Shown: positions 1 through 3,760 of the stretch, in pieces
Layout of the letters: each line of letters starts with the position of its first letter
Position numbering within the stretch: the stretch's first letter is position 1
NCBI GenBank assembly: GCA_015520065.1
Contig: WAQV01000025.1
Span: 1 to 5,016, forward strand
Length of the DNA: 5,016 nucleotides
Reading direction: 5' to 3'
Source of the DNA: Candidatus Pacearchaeota archaeon
GTDB lineage: Archaea > Nanobdellota > Nanobdellia > Pacearchaeales > GW2011-AR1
Translations under genes and position numbers: made by a program
Notes under the pieces: model-generated
Database searches by the model: none
Seen by the model: the letters and a program-made list of their open reading frames with translations, nothing else
Told to the model about the DNA's origin: nothing

Positions 1-69
1 AAATTGATGGAGAGCAAAGGATTCTCTGAAAAGAAAATTAGAAGCGTTATTAGAGAGATGTTGGGATAG
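1..69 (+). CDS. 3' end of an unidentified upstream gene
   Basis: An open frame enters from the left edge and ends at TAG (67-69), giving 22 C-terminal residues that finish in SEKKIRSVIREMLG. The segment is basic and probably helical. It is too short for a firm identification. The pattern of Glu-Ser-Lys-Gly, then an acidic/Lys stretch, then Ile-Arg-Glu near the end loosely resembles the C-terminal tail of the YqeY-like domain of GatB. A GatB here would suit a neighbourhood with aspS, a probable gatC and gatA. That is only inference; any helical basic C-terminus could look similar. The stop lies 41 nt before aspS, on the same strand. Confidence 0.5.
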   Translation, partial: KLMESKGFSEKKIRSVIREMLG

Positions 70-89
70 TTTAAAGAAAAATTAATAAA
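70..89 (+). promoter_or_regulatory. Probable TATA-type promoter of aspS
   Basis: The 41-nt gap before aspS is AT-rich and holds two TATA-like elements. TTTAAA at 70-75 would put transcription start near 98-101 and give a leader of about 10 nt containing the GAGGT site. AAATTAATAAA at 79-89 is centred 27 nt before the ATG and would instead give a leaderless mRNA. The sequence alone does not decide between them. Confidence 0.4.
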
Positions 90-102
90 CACTGTCAGTT
101 AT

Positions 103-107
103 GAGGT
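103..107 (+). promoter_or_regulatory. Shine-Dalgarno-like site of aspS
   Basis: GAGGT matches the core of the archaeal Shine-Dalgarno consensus and sits 3 nt before the ATG at 111, which is rather close. It supports that start if the mRNA carries a short leader. It is the only convincing ribosome binding site I see before a promoter-linked gene in this window. Confidence 0.4.
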
Positions 108-110
108 TTT

Positions 111-1418
111 ATGGAGAAGATAGATTTACAGAAATTTAACAAAAGCAGAACCCTAATAAAAGATGTCTTCTCAAAAAAAGAATCAGAGAAAGTTGAGATT
201 GCTGGGTGGGTTCACCTTGTAAGAGACTTAAGCAAGATTAAATTCATTCTTTTAAGGGATATTACAAGCATGATACAGGTTACTGGAATTCAGTCTAAAA
301 CTCCCTCAGAGGTTTTTAACAACATGGAAAAAATCTCACGAGAGAGTGTTATTTATGTTTCTGGAACAGCTGTTAACTCAAAGCAGGCACCAGGCGGAAA
401 AGAGATTCTGCCAGAAAAAATTGTTGTTTTAAATCCTGCAGAAGAGTTGCCAATAGATGTTCTTGATTACAGCAAAACAGAGTTGCCAAAGAGGCTTGAT
501 TACAGGTTTCTGGACTTTCACAGAAGGAAAATACAGGCAATATTCAAGATTCAGACAGTAATTGCGAATTCATTCAGAGAGTATTTCTATAACAAAGGGT
601 TTATTGAGATGCAGCCTCCTTGCATTATAGGCTCTGCATCTGAAGGCGGAACTGAGTTGTTTAAAGTTAAATATTTTGAAAAAGACGCTTATCTTGCTCA
701 AAGCCCGCAGCTGTATAAGCAAATGGTTGCATGCAGCATGGAAAAAACATTCATGATAACTCCTGTATGGCGTGCAGAAAAGCACAATACAAAAAGGCAC
801 ATAAATGAGATAAGGCAGATGGATATTGAGATGGCTTTTGCAAATCAAGAAGTTATAATGAAAGAGTTGGAAGAAGTTGTCAAATACATAGTCAAAAAAG
901 TAATTGAAAAATGTCCAGAGGAATTAAAACTGCTTGAGGTTAACCTTAAAGTTCCAAAAGCAAAGTATTTAAGCTATGACGAGACAGTTAAACTTTTAGG
1001 TATACCTTACGGAGAGGATTTAAACCCTGAAAATGAAAAGGAACTGGAAAAAAAGTTTCCAGATACAATTGTTTTTGTTCATTCCTGGCCTCTTTCCTTA
1101 AAGCCGTTTTACATTATGCCAAAAAACCAGAATCCGAATTCAAAACTAAGCGAAGGGTTTGATGCTATATACAAAGGAATTGAAATTTCTTCTGGAGGGC
1201 AGAGAATTCATATTCCTGAACTCTTGACAGAAAGAATAAAAGCAAACGGCTTGAATGTAGAAAGTTTTAAATCTTATATAGACAGTTTCAGGTACGGAAG
1301 CCCTCCGCATGGAGGCTGGAGCATTGGATTGGAAAGGCTTACGGAAGGAATTTGCAATCTTGACAATATAAGAGAAGCAACAATGTTTCCAAGAGACAGA
1401 GACAGGCTGAACCCTTAA
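111..1418 (+). CDS. aspS: Aspartyl-tRNA synthetase, archaeal type, probably non-discriminating (AspRS / AspRS-Asn)
   Basis: Cytosolic class IIb synthetase that attaches aspartate to tRNA using ATP. At 435 residues it has the length of archaeal AspRS and lacks the bacterial GAD insertion. An N-terminal OB-fold anticodon-binding domain covers about residues 27-108 (AGWVHLVRDL at 31-40). The catalytic domain contains motif 1 around 164-172 (FIEMQPPCI), the aspartate-site QSPQLYKQ at 197-204, motif 2 around 216-240 with Arg221/Glu223 and Arg229-His230, an EISSGGQR segment, motif 3 at about 401-410 with Arg409, and the family ending FPRDRDRLNP. The residue after Gly-Trp-Val is His35, and Pro94 lies in the QAPGGKEILP loop. 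In the discriminating Thermococcus enzyme the equivalent positions are Trp and Lys; His and Pro are typical of enzymes that also charge tRNA-Asn. A gatA and probable gatC nearby support this reading. The gene appears to be transcribed from its own promoter. Identification is secure; non-discriminating specificity is a strong inference. Confidence 0.97.
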   Translation: MEKIDLQKFNKSRTLIKDVFSKKESEKVEIAGWVHLVRDLSKIKFILLRDITSMIQVTGIQSKTPSEVFNNMEKISRESVIYVSGTAVNSKQAPGGKEILPEKIVVLNPAEELPIDVLDYSKTELPKRLDYRFLDFHRRKIQAIFKIQTVIANSFREYFYNKGFIEMQPPCIIGSASEGGTELFKVKYFEKDAYLAQSPQLYKQMVACSMEKTFMITPVWRAEKHNTKRHINEIRQMDIEMAFANQEVIMKELEEVVKYIVKKVIEKCPEELKLLEVNLKVPKAKYLSYDETVKLLGIPYGEDLNPENEKELEKKFPDTIVFVHSWPLSLKPFYIMPKNQNPNSKLSEGFDAIYKGIEISSGGQRIHIPELLTERIKANGLNVESFKSYIDSFRYGSPPHGGWSIGLERLTEGICNLDNIREATMFPRDRDRLNP

Positions 1419-1430
1419 AAATAAAAAGAA

Positions 1431-1442
1431 AAATATATATTT
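1431..1442 (+). promoter_or_regulatory. TATA box of panD (leaderless arrangement)
   Basis: AAATATATATTT in the 44-nt gap after aspS is a near-ideal archaeal TATA box. Its centre lies about 26 nt before the A of the panD ATG at 1463, so transcription should start at or next to the start codon. There is no Shine-Dalgarno-like sequence between the box and the ATG, which fits a leaderless mRNA. Confidence 0.6.
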
Positions 1443-1462
1443 CTGAGACTCTTAATATAAAC

Positions 1463-1804
1463 ATGAGATGGGTTTTAAGGTCAAAGATTCATAAGGCAAC
1501 ATTAACAGAAGCAAATACAGATTACATTGGAAGCATAACCATTGACGAGGATTTAATTGAAAAAGCCGGGCTGTTAACAGGAGAGAAAGTTCTAGTTGTA
1601 AGCAACACAACAGGAAAAAGACTGGAAACATATGTAATTGCAGGGAAAAGAAACTCGGGGCAGATAATCATGAATGGGGCTGCAGGGCATCTAATTAAAG
1701 CTGGAGAGAATATCACAATTATGGGATTTGAGCTTTCTGACAAGGAAATTAATCCAAAAATCATTCTCGTTGACGAGAATAATAAGTTTTTGAAATATCT
1801 TTAA
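1463..1804 (+). CDS. panD: Aspartate 1-decarboxylase, pyruvoyl-dependent
   Basis: Converts L-aspartate to beta-alanine plus CO2, the beta-alanine source for pantothenate and coenzyme A. The 113-residue chain is of normal length (E. coli 126) and matches the family throughout. It has Lys8 and His10 in SKIHKATLTEA, the self-cleavage site Tyr21-Ile-Gly23-Ser24 followed by ITIDEDL, the substrate-site segment Arg53-Leu-Glu-Thr56-Tyr57, and the Asn71-Gly-Ala-Ala motif. Cleavage between Gly23 and Ser24 would give a beta chain of 23 residues and an alpha chain of 90 residues beginning with the catalytic pyruvoyl group; the mature enzyme is a tetramer. The ATG at 1463 is chosen because it is positioned for a leaderless transcript and gives the usual short N-terminus before the SKIH segment. 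Most archaea are thought to make beta-alanine with a PLP-dependent aspartate decarboxylase, so this bacterial-type enzyme suggests gene transfer. No panB or panC homologue is visible here. Confidence 0.96.
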   Translation: MRWVLRSKIHKATLTEANTDYIGSITIDEDLIEKAGLLTGEKVLVVSNTTGKRLETYVIAGKRNSGQIIMNGAAGHLIKAGENITIMGFELSDKEINPKIILVDENNKFLKYL

Positions 1805-1825
1805 GTGTGGTTAAAATCAAATAAC

Positions 1826-1832
1826 TTTTAAA
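1826..1832 (+). promoter_or_regulatory. Probable TATA box of the gatC-nucleotidase-methyltransferase operon
   Basis: TTTTAAA lies in the 48-nt gap after panD, centred about 24 nt before the ATG at 1853. No Shine-Dalgarno-like sequence separates it from the start. The arrangement repeats that of panD and suggests a leaderless transcript starting at or very near the ATG. Confidence 0.45.
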
Positions 1833-1852
1833 CTCTCCTTCTGTATAATTTT

Positions 1853-2131
1853 ATGGATTTTTTATGGAAGAAAGTATCAGAGGAGGAAAAAGAAAAGATT
1901 AAGGAAGAAGCAAAAAGAATTATGGATTCTTTTTCAGAGAAGCTTGAAGATGTAGAAAAAAAACTTCCAGAAGAGAGTATAACAGAACTGGAAGAGTACG
2001 AAAGACCTGAATCAGCAGAGTGTGAAAAGCCTGAAGAGGAAAAAACTGCTGAGAACTTCAGAAAGTTAATGTTCAACAATGCTGCTGAAAAAAACGAAAA
2101 TTTTATAATTGCTGAAAGAAAAAGGTGGTAG
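1853..2131 (+). CDS. gatC: Probable divergent GatC subunit of Asp-tRNA(Asn)/Glu-tRNA(Gln) amidotransferase
   Basis: A 92-residue, highly charged protein, Glu/Lys-rich, with no signal peptide or membrane segment. Residues 8-37 (VSEEEKEKIKEEAKRIMDSF onward) form an amphipathic helical stretch, followed by an acidic Pro/Glu-rich linker at about 38-64. The C-terminus, FRKLMFNNAAEKNENFIIAE at 69-88, follows the pattern that ends GatC proteins: a helix, then Asn-Ala-Pro-Glu-Lys, a short acidic run, and an aromatic/hydrophobic strand. The length matches GatC (about 95 aa). GatC is the small linker that wraps around GatA and GatB and stabilises the amidotransferase. An aspS of non-discriminating type and gatA in the same window support the call. 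The usual Arg-x-Asp segment of the linker is not clear (Glu50-Arg51-Pro52 may stand in), so a plain coiled-coil protein remains possible. It is the first gene of a probable operon, with a nucleotidase 11 nt downstream. Confidence 0.68.
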   Translation: MDFLWKKVSEEEKEKIKEEAKRIMDSFSEKLEDVEKKLPEESITELEEYERPESAECEKPEEEKTAENFRKLMFNNAAEKNENFIIAERKRW

Positions 2132-2142
2132 TAATCTAAACT

Positions 2143-3024
2143 ATGATTAAGAAATCAGGACATAAAACAGCTAAAATGGAAGACATAATAATATCTGACA
2201 AGGAAACTCTTGAAGAAAAAATAAAGAAAATTGCAGAAACAGGAAAGGAAGGGCTTCATGTTCTCGCTGATTTTGACAGAACCCTTACAAAAGCGTTTGT
2301 TGATGGAGAGAAAATCCCATCACTTATTTCTGAATTAAGAAACAGGAATTATATAAATGAGGATTACTCAAAAAAAGCCCACGAGCTTTTCAACAAATAT
2401 CATCCTATTGAAGTTGACCCTAATGTGCCATTTGAAGAGAAAAAAGCAAAAATGCATGAGTGGTGGTCAAAACATTTTGAGCTGCTGATTAAGTCAGGAT
2501 TAAACAAAAAGCATTTGAAGCAAATTGTGGACAATGGAAAAATTCAGTTCAGAGAAGGCGTTTTAGAGTTTCTTGACTATCTGCACGAAAAAGACATTCC
2601 TTTAATCATTCTTTCTTCTGCAGGACTTGGAGGAGACTCAATCTCAATGTTTTTAGAAAAGCATAACAGGAAGTATGATAACATTCATATTATTTCAAAC
2701 TCTTATGTCTGGGATTCGGAAGGAAATGCTGTTGCAGTTAAAGAGCCAATCATACACTCCTTAAATAAAAGTGAAATAACAGTTAAGGATTACTCAGTAT
2801 TTGATATAATAAAAAACAGGAAAAATGTCCTGCTTTTAGGTGACGGTATAGGGGATTTAGGAATGGTTGAGGGTTTTCCTTATGATACTCTTATCAGCAT
2901 TGGATTCTTAAATGAAAAAGTTAATGAGAATTTGGAAACCTACAAGAAAAACTTTGATGTTGTTATAACAAATGACGGCTCAATGAGTTATGTCAATAAG
3001 ATTCTTGAGAAGATATCAGGATGA
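2143..3024 (+). CDS. HAD-superfamily 5'-nucleotidase, UMPH-1/NT5C3 (cytosolic 5'-nucleotidase III) family
   Basis: Probably a cytosolic Mg-dependent nucleoside 5'-monophosphate phosphatase. The 293 residues carry the HAD signatures in order. Motif I is Asp43-Phe-Asp45-Arg-Thr-Leu-Thr, with Asp43 the expected nucleophile and Asp45 the general acid/base. Motif II is IILSSAG with Ser158/159. Lys209 lies in IHSLNK, and motif IV is GDGIGDLGM with Asp234 and Asp238. The cap-region segment KMHEWWSKHFELL (103-115), REGVLEFLDYL and IISNSYVWDSEGN are characteristic of the UMPH-1 family, best known from eukaryotic pyrimidine and 7-methyl-GMP 5'-nucleotidases. The substrate cannot be read from sequence. 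The start is uncertain: ATG 2143 is 11 nt after the preceding stop, with a GGTGG stretch about 14 nt upstream, and Met12 (2176) is an alternative that keeps the whole domain. The stop overlaps the next start by 4 nt. Confidence 0.88.
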   Translation: MIKKSGHKTAKMEDIIISDKETLEEKIKKIAETGKEGLHVLADFDRTLTKAFVDGEKIPSLISELRNRNYINEDYSKKAHELFNKYHPIEVDPNVPFEEKKAKMHEWWSKHFELLIKSGLNKKHLKQIVDNGKIQFREGVLEFLDYLHEKDIPLIILSSAGLGGDSISMFLEKHNRKYDNIHIISNSYVWDSEGNAVAVKEPIIHSLNKSEITVKDYSVFDIIKNRKNVLLLGDGIGDLGMVEGFPYDTLISIGFLNEKVNENLETYKKNFDVVITNDGSMSYVNKILEKISG

Positions 3025-3677
3025 AAAAACACTCCAAAAAAGAGTACGCAGAAATCTGGATTAAAAACTACGAATCAAGAAAGGATACATTTAGAGTAAA
3101 ATATTTAGAACCGTTTTTAAGATCACACATTAAAAAACTTCCTGAAAATGCTAAAGTTCTGGATGTTGGATGTGGATGGGGGACTATAATTAAATTCCTG
3201 AAACCATCTCATGAATATACAGGAGTTGACCCAAACAAATATTTCTTTAGCTATATAAGAAGAAAATATTCTAACAGAGAAATGACTCTATTATATGGAA
3301 AACTCCCTTCCAAACTTCCTGTTCCTGACAACTATTTTGACTTAGTAGTTTGCAGTATGACATTGCATCTAGTTGAGAGTTTAGAAAACTCTATCAAAAC
3401 TCTTTTTTCAAAAGTAAAGAAAGGTGGAAAGCTTCTGATAGTAGATTTCAGAGACAAAGCAGAGAAAGTAATAAGAGAGAAAATTTACCCTGTTGTATGT
3501 GAAGAAACTGAAAACCATATTAAAGGGATTTCTATCCTGCCATCAGGATTGAAAGTCTGCAACGAAGCTTTTTTTCACAAGGAGAAAAATATTGAAAAGA
3601 TTATAAGTAGCCTTAATTGCAGATTTATTAAAAGATATTTAGGAGATTTTTTCGTTGCATATGAGATTAAAAAATAA
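3021..3677 (+). CDS. Class I SAM-dependent methyltransferase
   Basis: A 218-residue Rossmann-fold methyltransferase. SAM-binding motif I is KVLDVGCGWG (45-54). The ribose-binding acidic residue is Asp70 in TGVDPN. The motif IV region is YFDLVVCSMTLHLV (105-118), followed by the later strand GGKLLIVDF, which resembles the UbiE/Methyltransf_11 group. The N-terminal helix (about 1-40) and the C-terminal segment from about residue 150, which is rich in Lys and Phe, would form the substrate site but match nothing I recognise, so the substrate is unknown. There is no signal peptide or membrane segment. The ATG overlaps the nucleotidase stop as ATGA, so the pair is probably translationally coupled and made in similar amounts. 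That suggests a shared pathway, possibly nucleotide or RNA related, but this is inference. Confidence 0.85.
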   Translation: MKKHSKKEYAEIWIKNYESRKDTFRVKYLEPFLRSHIKKLPENAKVLDVGCGWGTIIKFLKPSHEYTGVDPNKYFFSYIRRKYSNREMTLLYGKLPSKLPVPDNYFDLVVCSMTLHLVESLENSIKTLFSKVKKGGKLLIVDFRDKAEKVIREKIYPVVCEETENHIKGISILPSGLKVCNEAFFHKEKNIEKIISSLNCRFIKRYLGDFFVAYEIKK

Positions 3678-3678
3678 C

Positions 3679-3685
3679 TTTTTCT
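3679..3685 (+). terminator. Possible oligo-T terminator after the methyltransferase
   Basis: TTTTTCT begins one base after the methyltransferase stop codon and has no hairpin before it. Archaeal intrinsic termination often needs only a T-rich stretch in the non-template strand. The run is short, so the support is weak. It precedes a new TATA-like box for gatA, which fits an operon boundary. Confidence 0.3.
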
Positions 3686-3720
3686 AACCTTTAACAGATT
3701 CCAAAAAAGAACAGCACAAA

Positions 3721-3729
3721 CTTAAAAAA
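3721..3729 (+). promoter_or_regulatory. Probable TATA box of gatA
   Basis: CTTAAAAAA in the 79-nt gap before gatA is TATA-like and centred about 32 nt before the ATG at 3757. Transcription would start at about 3749-3752, giving a leader of only 5-8 nt. No Shine-Dalgarno sequence is visible before the ATG. Confidence 0.4.
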
Positions 3730-3748
3730 CTAACTATACTGTAATATA

Positions 3749-3760
3749 ATGTTAAAATGA
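3749..3760 (+). other. Three-codon reading frame overlapping the gatA start
   Basis: ATG TTA AAA TGA encodes Met-Leu-Lys, and its stop codon overlaps the gatA ATG as ATGA. The first ATG coincides with the transcription start predicted from the TATA-like box at 3721-3729. It could be a leaderless mini-frame that hands ribosomes to gatA by termination-reinitiation, or simply chance in an AT-rich leader. Function is not established. Confidence 0.2.

Noticed and set aside
570..848. Minus-strand open frame of 92 codons inside aspS
   Set aside because: It lies wholly within a conserved synthetase gene, has a composition unlike a real protein (Cys-, His- and Phe-rich) and has no promoter. It is a shadow of the coding strand.
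1299..1318. Inverted repeat CCTCC-GCAT-GGAGG in aspS, a possible hairpin or internal ribosome binding site
   Set aside because: It encodes the conserved PPHGG residues before motif 3 of AspRS, and no start codon in a useful frame follows. The Pro/His/Gly codons explain the symmetry.
1522..2079. Minus-strand open frames opposite panD and gatC (1522-1764 and 1828-2079)
   Set aside because: The Ser/Phe-rich products are what Glu/Lys-rich coding sequence gives on the opposite strand. Both overlap well-supported genes.
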